This document shows, piece after piece, positions 1-8,900 of a stretch of 64,000 bases of DNA (positions are counted from its first letter, which is position 1; each line of letters opens with the position of its first letter). Under the pieces are notes generated by a model, which was not told where the DNA came from, did no database searches, and saw only the letters and a list, made by a program, of their open reading frames with translations. The DNA lies in assembly GCA_017792405.1 (NCBI GenBank), contig CP051231.1, positions 508,634 to 572,633 of the forward strand, given 5' to 3'. The position numbers were made by a program, and so were the translations under genes. The stretch is from Oceanicola sp. (GTDB lineage Bacteria; Pseudomonadota; Alphaproteobacteria; Rhodobacterales; Rhodobacteraceae).

Positions 1-76
1 CCGGTCGCGCAAGGCGGAGTGGTCTGCCGAGGACCGCGCCACGCTGGCGACGCTGAAGGGCGTGCTGGGCATCTGA
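1..76 (+). CDS. 3' end of an unidentified protein (partial)
   Basis: An open frame entering from the left edge (codons from position 2) ends at TGA 74-76 and encodes 24 residues ending in KGVLGI. It is rich in charged residues. Too little is present to assign a family. It is on the same strand as the PAAR-like gene that starts 64 bases later. Confidence 0.45.
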   Translation, partial: RSRKAEWSAEDRATLATLKGVLGI

Positions 77-140
77 TCCGGTGTTTGCGCTCGGGGGTGG
101 CGGGGCATAGCATTGCCGCAACGGCAAGCGAGGCGGCACG

Positions 141-743
141 ATGATTGAGCTCAAGGGAATGGTCGAGGAGGAGATCGGGCTACTGCTGGAGTGGCTGGCC
201 CGGCGCAACGTGCATGTGGCCTTCGAGGGGGCGCAGGTGGTGAGCGAGGGCGGTATTGGCCATATCGCCGTGCCGCTGCATTTTGGCCCCAGCTATCAGG
301 GCCGCCGGATCGCCACGGTGGGCGCACCCTATCGCATCCCCAAGGTGGACCTCGGCAACCACTGCTGCCCGCATTTCGTGACCGGCGAGATCGAGAGCGG
401 CGATAGCGATATCGTCTATGACGGGGTGCCGATAGTGATGGTGGGCGATACCGGCAAGCACTGGCCGGGGTGCGGCACGGCCAAGGTGTTTGTGGCCGAG
501 GGCTGGCGCAAGATGGCGTCCGCCCATGACACGTGGGATTTCACCACGCTCTCGGGCGGCGGGGCTGGCGGCTTTACCATCCGCGCAGGCGACGACCCGG
601 AGGATCTGGACTTGCCGGGCGCGCCCAAAGCGCCCGCGCCGGTGCCGGGTATCTTTGGCGTGGCCGCAGGCGCGGACCCGGAGGAGGCGATGCGCTCCTT
701 TGCGGCGCTGGCCGAGATGGCCAAGGGCAGCGACGAGGAGTAG
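141..743 (+). CDS. PAAR-like domain protein
   Basis: A 200-residue protein with no signal peptide or membrane segment. Residues about 40-125 contain glycine-rich beta repeats that look like a PAAR fold: a GDSDIVYDGVPIVMVGD stretch followed by a short GCGTAKVFV stretch, the usual alternation of a G/S turn, a strand, then a VGD turn. Cysteines and histidines around GNHCCPH and WPGCG could cap the tip with metal, as PAAR spike proteins do. The C-terminal third is low-complexity (Ala, Pro, Gly, Asp). PAAR proteins sharpen the spikes of type VI secretion or related contractile systems, but no other spike or sheath gene is visible here. The family call rests on motif spacing only. Confidence 0.45.
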   Translation: MIELKGMVEEEIGLLLEWLARRNVHVAFEGAQVVSEGGIGHIAVPLHFGPSYQGRRIATVGAPYRIPKVDLGNHCCPHFVTGEIESGDSDIVYDGVPIVMVGDTGKHWPGCGTAKVFVAEGWRKMASAHDTWDFTTLSGGGAGGFTIRAGDDPEDLDLPGAPKAPAPVPGIFGVAAGADPEEAMRSFAALAEMAKGSDEE

Positions 744-753
744 CCCGCCGCTG

Positions 754-1749
754 CTAGCCCGCCCGCGCGAGGCGCAGGGCGCGTTCAGCTTGCTTCATCG
801 AGAGGAAGGGCGCGGCGGGGGTGGGCCGTGCGCCCATTGCGGCGCGGATGGCGTGGCGCGCCTGCCGGGGCAGGCCTTGCAGCGCCATCGGGCCGGGCCA
901 GAAGCTCTCGGCCGGGCAACCCTCGGCCAGCAGGATCGCGTGGCGGGGCAGGACGATGTGGACGTAGTCGATGGAGCGGCGCCCGTGGAGCAGGCCGATG
1001 CGGGGCAGCTTGGTGAGTGCGCGGGCAGGCACCAGCGCCCCGAGCCCCGCGTGCCAGATGCGGTGCTGCGGCGAGACCACCAGATCCCGCGCCGGGCAGC
1101 CCGGCCCAAGGGCATGGGCGCGGAGGCGCACCGGCTTGCGGGTGCGCTCGGCACCAATTTGCTCGCGACTCTTGAGCACCAGCGCCACCGGAAGGGTGCC
1201 GCCGCCCGTTAGGCGCAGGGGATCGCCCGGTTTGAGCCGCCGCGCCTCTTCCCACCCGCCTGCCGTGGCGATGCGCGTGCGGGCCTCGAAACAGGCGGGC
1301 AGGGAGCTGGTGTAGGGCAGGGCGGAGAGGTTGCCCTCGAAGACGTTCATCACCGTAAGCGGCTCGCCGAAGGGCGGCATGGGCGGGCCGTGAACGGTGA
1401 AGCCCTCCACGTTCCACGGGCTGCCGGTGAGCGAGACGGCGGCGATGTAATAGGTGGTGCCGAGACTGTCTTGCACCTCCATCAGATACTCGGCCTCGAT
1501 GATCGTTCCGCTACCGTAGGTGCTGCCGCTGATGGTGTAGCTGCCGTTCAGGGTTTGCGGCTCCGGGTCGTCATCATCGAAGGTGGTGTCATTCGGGTCG
1601 TCGACCGAAACCACCTGCTCCACCGCGCCGGGGGAGATCGTGACGGTGCTGACGCCCAGCGTGTATTGCTGGCCGTCCGGCTGAGTAAAATCCTCGCCGC
1701 TGGTCGTGATGAACGACCCGTCGAACACATGGATATCATAGAGGGGCAT
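754..1749 (-). CDS. Hint-domain protein (Hint_2 type)
   Basis: A 331-residue protein. The N-terminal half (to about residue 150) is acidic and Thr/Ser-rich, like an extracellular beta domain. Residues about 153-300 form a Hint (hedgehog/intein) domain starting at CFEARTRIAT, with the WEEARRLKPGDPL block and the VSPQHRIW block typical of the autoprocessing Hint_2 family common in Rhodobacteraceae. The Cys that starts the domain is kept. The function of these proteins is not established; self-cleavage or surface display is usually assumed. I chose ATG 1749 because homologous-looking sequence begins at MPLYDIHVFDG; an upstream ATG at 1836 would add 29 residues of low-complexity sequence. It ends 10 bases from the convergent PAAR-like gene. 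Confidence 0.7.
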   Translation of the reverse strand: MPLYDIHVFDGSFITTSGEDFTQPDGQQYTLGVSTVTISPGAVEQVVSVDDPNDTTFDDDDPEPQTLNGSYTISGSTYGSGTIIEAEYLMEVQDSLGTTYYIAAVSLTGSPWNVEGFTVHGPPMPPFGEPLTVMNVFEGNLSALPYTSSLPACFEARTRIATAGGWEEARRLKPGDPLRLTGGGTLPVALVLKSREQIGAERTRKPVRLRAHALGPGCPARDLVVSPQHRIWHAGLGALVPARALTKLPRIGLLHGRRSIDYVHIVLPRHAILLAEGCPAESFWPGPMALQGLPRQARHAIRAAMGARPTPAAPFLSMKQAERALRLARAG

Positions 1750-1873
1750 GCCCGGCGCCGTGTTGTTGCACGGGGCCGGTTCTAGCGGGGTAAGGTTAAC
1801 GCCCGGTGAGCATCTACCGCAATTTGCTGGGGCCATAGGGGGTGTGCCTGTGGGTTATGCGGCGGCGCTGCCG

Positions 1874-2824
1874 CTAGGCGAGCATGTGCTTGGCGAGGCG
1901 TTGGATGCCCTGAAATCTCAGTTGCTGATTGAGCGTTCGGCTCGTCGCCCGCTTGGGGATGGTTTGCCAGTCGCGCAGGATGCGGACCTTGCACATGAAG
2001 GCGATGGTCTGGTCGGCGGCCCCGGTCAGGGTGTAGCCCTCGAAGAAGGGGTGCAGGTCGATGCCCGGCAGGGGGCCGTGGCCGTGGTTGCCGGGTTTGG
2101 CGCAGAGCGTGCCGTAGTGGCAGAAAAGCCGGGCCAGATCGTGGCAGACGGGCAGGAGGCCGGGGGAGCCGAAATCGAGCCCGGTGGCTGTGTCGCCGTC
2201 GATCAGGATATTGCGAAGGTTCAGGTCGCCATGCCCGACGGCGGCGATGGTCTGGCAGGCCGCGGGGCCGGGCACGTTGGCGAGCACATGCTCCAGCAGC
2301 GCCCGAAAGCGCGCCATGCCGGGAAGCTGAAGCTCGCCCTTGTCTGCCCGGTGCTTCAGGGTTTCGAGGTGCTCCGTCGCGTAGACGGGTTTGAAAACGC
2401 GCGGCTCCCACGGCTCGGATCGGTGAAACCGCTCCACCCAGCGCCCGGCGATGGTGAGGGCATGGGCGTGGCCTGCGGGTTTGGTCCGCGAGAAGATATC
2501 ATAGAGGGTTTCACCCCGCGCCAGCTCCATCACGATGGTCTGGCTCTCCGGATCGTGGCCGAGGATCTTGGGCACCTCGGGCAGGGCGGCAGCGACGGCG
2601 TTGTGGCGCTCGATGGTCTTTGCGAACTGCTGCGGCTTGATCGGGCGGAAGATCCGTTTGACTGCCAAGGGGGGGCAGCCCGGCTGCTCGATCCGGACCA
2701 CCAGCCGGTGCATCACCTCGTCGTCGCGGCGTGAGAGCAGGGTGGCGTGCCACCCGCTCGCGGGCTGGTTCACCGCATGCAGGACCGGGGCGGCGGACTG
2801 CAGGAGAAGGTCGATCTCATCCAA
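1874..2824 (-). CDS. aminoglycoside phosphotransferase-family (APH) kinase
   Basis: A 316-residue small-molecule kinase of the APH fold. The catalytic loop HGDLNLRN (about residues 197-204) gives the Brenner H-x-D-x(4)-N pattern, and the following LDFG stretch supplies the metal-binding Asp. An N-lobe lysine sits in LAVKRIF. The substrate is unknown; such proteins phosphorylate choline-like, sugar or antibiotic hydroxyls, and nothing here shows resistance. The start is TTG 2824, because GAGGGG lies 5 bases upstream and no in-frame ATG is near. It follows nrdJ by 28 bases on the same strand, so co-transcription is likely. Confidence 0.7.
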   Translation of the reverse strand: MDEIDLLLQSAAPVLHAVNQPASGWHATLLSRRDDEVMHRLVVRIEQPGCPPLAVKRIFRPIKPQQFAKTIERHNAVAAALPEVPKILGHDPESQTIVMELARGETLYDIFSRTKPAGHAHALTIAGRWVERFHRSEPWEPRVFKPVYATEHLETLKHRADKGELQLPGMARFRALLEHVLANVPGPAACQTIAAVGHGDLNLRNILIDGDTATGLDFGSPGLLPVCHDLARLFCHYGTLCAKPGNHGHGPLPGIDLHPFFEGYTLTGAADQTIAFMCKVRILRDWQTIPKRATSRTLNQQLRFQGIQRLAKHMLA

Positions 2825-2852
2825 CGCGCGCCCCTCGTGCCACCGCGGCGGC

Positions 2853-5114
2853 TCAGCCGCACTTGGAGTGGCCGCAGGAGGTGCAGGTCATGCAGCCCTC
2901 GACCATCTGCATGGTGAACTGGCCGCAGGAGGGGCAGGACTTGCCGCGCGGGGTGCCGATGGAGACGACCTGCGCCTGCGGGTCGGATTTGAGGCCCATG
3001 CCCTCGCCGGCGATGAAGCCGATGGCGATGAGGTGGCGCTCGATCACCCCGCCGATGGCGGCGAGGATCGACGGCACGTATTTGCCCTGCATCCACGCGC
3101 CGCCGCGCGGGTCGAACACGGCCTTCAGCTCCTCGACCACGAAGGAGACATCGCCGCCGCGCCGGAACACCGCAGAGATCATCCGGGTCAGCGCCACCGT
3201 CCAGGCGAAATGCTCCATGTTCTTGGAGTTGATGAAGACCTCGAAAGGCCGCCGCTGGTTGCCCACCACCACATCGTTGATGGTGATGTAGATGGCATGC
3301 TCGCTGTCGGGCCACTTGAGCTTGTAGGTCGCCCCTTCGAGCGCCTGCGGGCGGTCGAGCGGCTCGGAGATGTAGATCACATCGCCATCTTCATCGGGCG
3401 CGGGTGCCTCCTCGGCCTTTTCGGAGACGGAGAGGACGGAGCCTGTCACATCGTTCGGGCGGTAGGTGGTGCAGCCCTTGCAGCCGGTCTCATAGGCCTG
3501 GGCGTAGACCTCCTTGAAAGCCTCGAAGCTGATGTCTTCGGGGCAGTTGATGGTCTTGGAGATCGAGCTGTCGATCCACTTCTGGGCGGCGGCCTGCATC
3601 TTCACATGCTCGGAGGGCGGCAGGGTTTGCGCGTTGGTGAAGTGGTCGGGCAGGGGGGCGTCGCCCTTGAGGTCGCGCCACATCTGCACCGCGTAATCGA
3701 CCACCTCCTCCTCGGTGCGGGAGCCATCGGGCTGGAGAACCTTGCGGGTGTAGGCATAAGCAAAAACCGGCTCGATACCGGAGGAGACGTTGCCCGCGTA
3801 GAGCGAGATGGTGCCGGTGGGGGCGATGGAGGTCACGAGGGCGTTGCGGATGCCGTGGGTGCGGATCGCCTCGCGCACGTCTTCATCCATCTGCTGCATG
3901 GTGCCGGAGGCGAGGTAGGGCTCGGCGTCGAAGAGGGGGAAGGGGCCTTTTTCTTTGGCCAGTTCCACGGAGGCGAGGTAGCTGGCGCGGGCGATGGCCT
4001 TGAGCCAGGCTTCGGTTTGGGCGGCCGCCTCATCGGAGCCGTAGCGCAGGCCGGTCATTAGCAGGGCGTCGGCCAGCCCGGTGACGCCGAGGCCGATGCG
4101 GCGCTTGGCCTGCGCCTCGGCCTGCTGGGCGGGGAGGGGGAAGCGGGAGGCGTCGACCACGTTGTCCATCATCCGGATGGCGGTGGTGGTGAGCTTGGTG
4201 AGCGCGTCGATGTCGATCTGGGCCGCGTCCTCGAAGGGGTCGGTGACCAGTTTGGCGAGGTTGATCGACCCGAGCAGGCAGGCGCCGTAAGGCGGCAGAG
4301 GCTGCTCGCCACAGGGGTTGGTGGCGGCGATCTGCTCGACGTAGTTGAGGTTGTTCATCGCGTTGATGCGGTCGATGAAGATCACACCGGGCTCGGCGTA
4401 GTCGTAGGTGGAGCGCATGATGCGGTTCCACAGGTCGCGGGCCTGAACAGTATGGAAGACCTTGCCGCCGAAGGTCAGCTCCCACGGGGCATCGGCCTTC
4501 ACGGCCTCCATGAAGGCATCGGTGACCAGCACCGAGAGGTTGAACATGCGCAGGCGGGCCGGGTCGGACTTGGCGGCGATGAAGGCCTCGATATCGGGGT
4601 GGTCGCAGCGCATGGTAGCCATCATCGCACCGCGGCGGCTGCCGGCCGACATGATGGTGCGGCACATTGCGTCCCACACGTCCATGAACGACAGCGGGCC
4701 GGAGGCATCGGCGGCCACGCCCGAGACGGCGGCGCCCTTGGGGCGGATGGTGGAGAAATCGTAGCCGATGCCGCCGCCCTGCTGCATGGTCAGCGCGGCC
4801 TCCTTCAGCATGTCGAAGATGCCGCCCATCGAGTCGGGAACCGTGCCCATGACGAAGCAGTTGAAGAGGGTGACGGCGCGGGCGGTGCCTGCGCCGGCAA
4901 GGATGCGGCCAGCGGGGAGGTATTTGAAATCGGAGAGGGCTTCGTAGAACTCCTCTTCACGCGCCGGGGCATCGGCCTCGCCCTCGGCGAGCGCGCGGGC
5001 AACACGGCGCCAGCTGTCTTCGACCGTCTCGTCGATCGGCGTGCCGTCGGCCTGTTTGAACCGGTATTTCATATCCCAGATGGACTCGGCGATCGGGGCG
5101 GTGAAGGCGGTCAT
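2853..5114 (-). CDS. nrdJ: adenosylcobalamin-dependent (class II) ribonucleotide reductase
   Basis: A 753-residue enzyme that reduces ribonucleotides to deoxyribonucleotides with adenosylcobalamin as radical generator, in the cytoplasm. Visible motifs: the first redox Cys in FNCFVMGT (Cys86), the radical-site block NPCGEQPLPPYGAC (Asn266, Cys268, Glu270), GLGVTGLADAL, and GCKGCTTYRPN typical of class II. The last 27 residues carry CPSC, CMTCTSC and SKCG, a zinc-ribbon-like tail with the C-terminal cysteines that pass electrons to the active site. Full length for the family. Start ATG 5114 fits the homologous N-terminus (MTAFTAPIAESIW); the open frame continues 37 residues upstream without family similarity. 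Divergent from the DUF1489 gene. I see no convincing B12 riboswitch in the 113-base gap. Confidence 0.95.
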   Translation of the reverse strand: MTAFTAPIAESIWDMKYRFKQADGTPIDETVEDSWRRVARALAEGEADAPAREEEFYEALSDFKYLPAGRILAGAGTARAVTLFNCFVMGTVPDSMGGIFDMLKEAALTMQQGGGIGYDFSTIRPKGAAVSGVAADASGPLSFMDVWDAMCRTIMSAGSRRGAMMATMRCDHPDIEAFIAAKSDPARLRMFNLSVLVTDAFMEAVKADAPWELTFGGKVFHTVQARDLWNRIMRSTYDYAEPGVIFIDRINAMNNLNYVEQIAATNPCGEQPLPPYGACLLGSINLAKLVTDPFEDAAQIDIDALTKLTTTAIRMMDNVVDASRFPLPAQQAEAQAKRRIGLGVTGLADALLMTGLRYGSDEAAAQTEAWLKAIARASYLASVELAKEKGPFPLFDAEPYLASGTMQQMDEDVREAIRTHGIRNALVTSIAPTGTISLYAGNVSSGIEPVFAYAYTRKVLQPDGSRTEEEVVDYAVQMWRDLKGDAPLPDHFTNAQTLPPSEHVKMQAAAQKWIDSSISKTINCPEDISFEAFKEVYAQAYETGCKGCTTYRPNDVTGSVLSVSEKAEEAPAPDEDGDVIYISEPLDRPQALEGATYKLKWPDSEHAIYITINDVVVGNQRRPFEVFINSKNMEHFAWTVALTRMISAVFRRGGDVSFVVEELKAVFDPRGGAWMQGKYVPSILAAIGGVIERHLIAIGFIAGEGMGLKSDPQAQVVSIGTPRGKSCPSCGQFTMQMVEGCMTCTSCGHSKCG

Positions 5115-5227
5115 GAGCGTGGTCCTTATCGCGGTGCGAGCCCGGATATTAGCCCGCCGGAGTGGCAGGGCAAAGGCGCGCGGCGGGAATCTGGCAGAAT
5201 CGGTGCAGGGAAAATACACTACCACAT

Positions 5228-5671
5228 ATGGGCGAACAGAAAAAGAACACCATACATCTTGTGAAGCTCTGCGTCGGCGTGGACTCGCTGGAGCAGCTTG
5301 AGGCTTGGCGCGCGCAGCGCAGGCGCGAGACGGGCGTGGCCGAAACCCGCCATGTGACCCGGATGTGGCCCAAGCAGGAGGAGGCGCTGCTGAACGGCGG
5401 CTCGCTCTACTGGGTGATCAAGGGGGTGATTCAGGCGCGGCAGAAGGTGCTGCGGCTGGATGAGGTGGAAGGCGGCGACGGGATCAGGCGCTGCGGGATC
5501 GTGCTGGCGCCGGAGTTGATCCGCGTGGCCCCGGCGGTGCGGCGGCCGTTTCAGGGCTGGCGCTACCTGAAGCCAGAGGACGCCCCGCCCGACCTGCCCT
5601 CGCGGCGGGAGGGCGACCCGGAGATGCCGCCGGAGCTGGTGGCGAAGCTGGCGGAAATCGGGATCTTGTAG
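5228..5671 (+). CDS. DUF1489 family protein
   Basis: A 147-residue cytoplasmic protein of unknown function that matches DUF1489 along its full length: IHLVKLCVGVDSL at the start, then TRMWPKQEEALLNGGSLYWVIKG, then RPFQGWRYLKPEDAPPDL near the C-terminus. The family is largely alphaproteobacterial. No catalytic motif is evident. Start ATG 5228 is chosen because similarity begins there. It is transcribed divergently from nrdJ across 113 bases. Confidence 0.85.
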   Translation: MGEQKKNTIHLVKLCVGVDSLEQLEAWRAQRRRETGVAETRHVTRMWPKQEEALLNGGSLYWVIKGVIQARQKVLRLDEVEGGDGIRRCGIVLAPELIRVAPAVRRPFQGWRYLKPEDAPPDLPSRREGDPEMPPELVAKLAEIGIL

Positions 5672-5907
5672 AGGGTCGTGTGGCGGTGGGTTTCACCCAC
5701 CCTACGGGACCATTTGGTGCGGAAGCTGGTGCTTTTGGGTCGGAAGATACTCCGATGCACGGACCGTGCGGAGCCATGTGCATGTGCGGGGTCACTCCGC
5801 TGCACCTGCATCGCGAACGGGGCGGTGCGAGGCAGCCGGTAGAGACGGGACAAACTCCGACATGAGGGCAGGGCGGCCCGCTGCGGAGCCGCCCTGGCCG
5901 AAGTTCG
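5672..5907. other. intergenic spacer
   Basis: 236 bases between two converging genes. Apart from the hairpin at 5685-5708, I see no convincing coding frame, RNA or promoter here; the short open frames lack start signals and family similarity. Confidence 0.5.
5685..5708. terminator. short hairpin ending CCCTACGGG after the DUF1489 gene
   Basis: GGTGGGT (5685-5691) and ACCCACC (5695-5701) form a perfect 7-bp stem with a 3-nt loop, followed by CTACGGG, 14 bases after the stop codon. There is no T-run. It resembles the hairpin at 15759-15780, which also ends in CCCTACG, so it may be a dispersed palindromic repeat that doubles as a transcript end. Confidence 0.4.
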
Positions 5908-8900
5908 TCACACGATGGCGTCGCCGAAATCGAGGCCGACGATCACCGGGTCATGGTCGGACGCGGCGTAGGGACCGGAGAGGTCGTAGGCCGGGTTGTT
6001 GAAGTTGGTGTCGTAGTTGAAGAGGTCCGGCTCATCGGCATTGATGTGCCACTCGGTGATGCCGGTCACGAAGGCCAGCATCTCGTCATCCACCAAGGCC
6101 TGATCGAGCACACCCTGCTGGCCGTCGAAGACGTAGGAGTAGGCCTCGTCCTGTCCAACGAGGGTGGCCAGCAGGTCGGTCAGCCCGGCGTCGTCGTCGA
6201 GATACTGCACCGGGTCTTCCTCGGTGTAGCTGTTCATGTCGCCGAGGTAGATGACAGTATCAGTGCCGGTGCCGTTGTAATCGTTCCCGATCCAGTCGGC
6301 GAGTTCGATGGCGGCATCGGTGCGCACCTCGTTCCAGAACCCCTGCCCATCGCCCTGGTCGAAGTTGGGATCTGCGTAGAGATCCTGCAGCAGCGACTCC
6401 ACGGCCGTGTAGTTGGCATCGGTCGGGTTGTTGGTGAGCCAGCTTTCGGCGGCATCGGCAATGTCCTGCAGGTCGCTGTCGCCTTTCGACTTGAAGTGCG
6501 AGGAGACCATGGTGAACTGCTCGCCGGTGGCGTTGTCTTCGAAGGTTGCGGCCACCGAAGGGCGGTTGCGGTCGAAGCTGTCCCAGTCGAAGCCGATGTA
6601 GCCGCCGAGGGCTTCGGCGATGCCGTTGGTCACATCATTGGAGGCCTCGGCGAACACCAGCGTCTCGGCGTAGACCAGGGTCACCGCGTTGGCATCGTAG
6701 ATGATGCCGGTGGTGATCGCGTCGGTGCCAATGTAGCCCGCGCCGGCCCAGGGATCGGCGATGAAGTCGTAGGGGTTCACGGCGACGTAGTTGGTGGCCC
6801 CGCCCGAGGCCGCATCGAGCTCGTCGGTAAGGGTGACGATGGCGGAACCCGTGCCGAATCCGTTGTTCTCGAGTTCCTGCAGGGCCACCACCTCGGCGCC
6901 GGTGCCGAGAATTTCGGCGGTGAGCCCGTCTGTCTGCCGGTCCAGCTCCTCTTGGTTGTTGGCGCCGCGCACGCCCGCGCCGTTGGGGCCGGCGCTGCCG
7001 GTGAAGCTGGTGAAGTAGTTCAGCACGTTCACAGAGGCGACCTGGAGCGAGCCACCCACGTCATCGGGCGTCTCGGGGCGGTTGGCGGTGCTTTCGTCGA
7101 GCGCGAGCTGGCCGTCGACCACCAGCGCATAGGACCCGAACTCGTAGGTCATCACGCCGTTGACGTCTGAGGTGAACTCAGTGCCGAGGCGCGGCGAAAT
7201 GGAGTTGTCCATGTCGTCGCCCGCGTCGAGGTAGCCGTTGCCATTCACATCGCCCGGCCCGGTGTTGGGCATGTAGATGAACTCGTCGGGGTTCTGGCCG
7301 CTGATCCCGTCGGAGAGCAGGAGGGTGTTGTTGGCGTTGTCCTCCATCGCCGCTTGCGCTTCGGGCGAGCCGGCATCGTAGAGCTGCGTCGGCTGGATCG
7401 GGGTGCCCGCGCTGATCGAGATCTCGCCGTAACGGTCGAAGTTGAAGTTGGCGGTGATGGTCAGCGGATCGGTCGTTGCGGAGCCGACCGACAGATACAT
7501 GCCCTCGTAGCTCTCCCAGTCGTTCACCGTGTCGGGGCCGATGGAGACGGTGGCGACAGGCCGGAAGTTGTTGGTGGACATCACCGTGACATCGCTGACA
7601 TCGGTCAGCTCGGTGAGATCGAAGAACTCGTCGACGGTGCCGGTGACAGACACCAGATCGCCTACCTCCACTGCGTAGCCGCCGCCGGTGAAGACGTAAA
7701 TGCCCTCGGAGGTGGCATCGTTGTCGTCCCAGTCGCCGAACTCCTCGGTGAGGTAGAAGCCGTCATCGGTGACATAGGTGACCACGGCCTCGACCCGCAC
7801 GCCCTGCTGGCCGTCGAGCGGCGAGGCGAAGCTGTCGCCCTGGACCTCGGAGATGAGGTAGAGGGTGGGGGTGACGGTCAACTCATTGGCGGTGCCGGCG
7901 GTGTTGAGGCTGGCAAACCAGGCATCGCCGGTGTCGTTGAGCTGGAGCGAGTCGCCCACCGGGGTGCCCGAGCCCTCGACGATGCCCACATCGGTAGAGG
8001 TGGCGCCGGTCACCACGCCCTCGGTGCCGGTGATCGTGCCCTCGTAGGAGACGAAATCGACCAGCGCGCCGCCCGGGCCTTCGAGCGCCACGCCATCGGG
8101 GCCGTTCTCGAGGAAGTTGGGCGTGACGACGTAGTAATCAAAGGTGCCATCGGAGGTGACGGTGACGGAGGCGTCGGTGAGAGCGAGGGAAAAGTCGATC
8201 CCGCCGTCGTTGCCTTCGACAAGGTGCACCACGTAGTCAGCCGGGTCGGTGCCCGCAGCGAGGCGGATCTCGACGAACTCGCCCTCGTCGGTGCCCGTGT
8301 TGTCGTAGTGGAACTCGTTGATCCGGGGCGCGGCGGTGACGATGGTGCCGTTGGTCGCGCCGGGGCTGCCGAGGTCGCCATCGCCAAAGGGCGTGGTGGC
8401 CTCTGTCCAGTTGGCGCCGTCGTTGTTGTCGGCGGTGAGGTCGGTCAGCTCCATCGCGGCGCCGGTGGGATCGGGGAAGGCGGGCCCGCCGTCATATTCG
8501 ACGCGGTCCACCTCGGTTCCGTCCGCGGTGGTCAGGATGATTTCGTCGTCGCCGTTGGCGAGGGCGATGCCGGAGTAGACGTAATCCACCTCGACGCCGC
8601 CGTTGGTGGTGATATCGCCGTTGATGCCGAGCACGAGGTATTCGCCGGGCTGGATCACGAGGCTGCCGGTGATGGTGTGGCTGTCGGCGCCGTTGTCGGA
8701 AATCACCCAGCCTTCCAGCTCCACCGGCTCGGTGCCGGCGTTGTAGATCTCGAAATACTCGCCATCGGCGTCGGAAACGGCGGAGGGGTTCTGCATGATC
8801 TCGGAAATGACGATCTCGGGCGGCGCGGCGGGGGCGCTGCCGTTGGGCGCGCCGGGGGTGCCGAGGTCGCCGTCGCCGTAGGTTTGCACGGCGGTTGTCC

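Noticed and set aside
5115..5227. Cobalamin riboswitch upstream of nrdJ
   Set aside because: The 113-base gap is too short and I could not find a B12-box-like core.
5216..5231. Possible NrdR box (ACACTACCACATATGG) between nrdJ and the DUF1489 gene
   Set aside because: Only the first half fits the NrdR consensus, and it overlaps the DUF1489 start codon; no second box at the usual spacing.
5680..5865. Small open frame of 61 codons after the DUF1489 gene
   Set aside because: It starts beside the hairpin, lacks a ribosome site and has no family-like composition.
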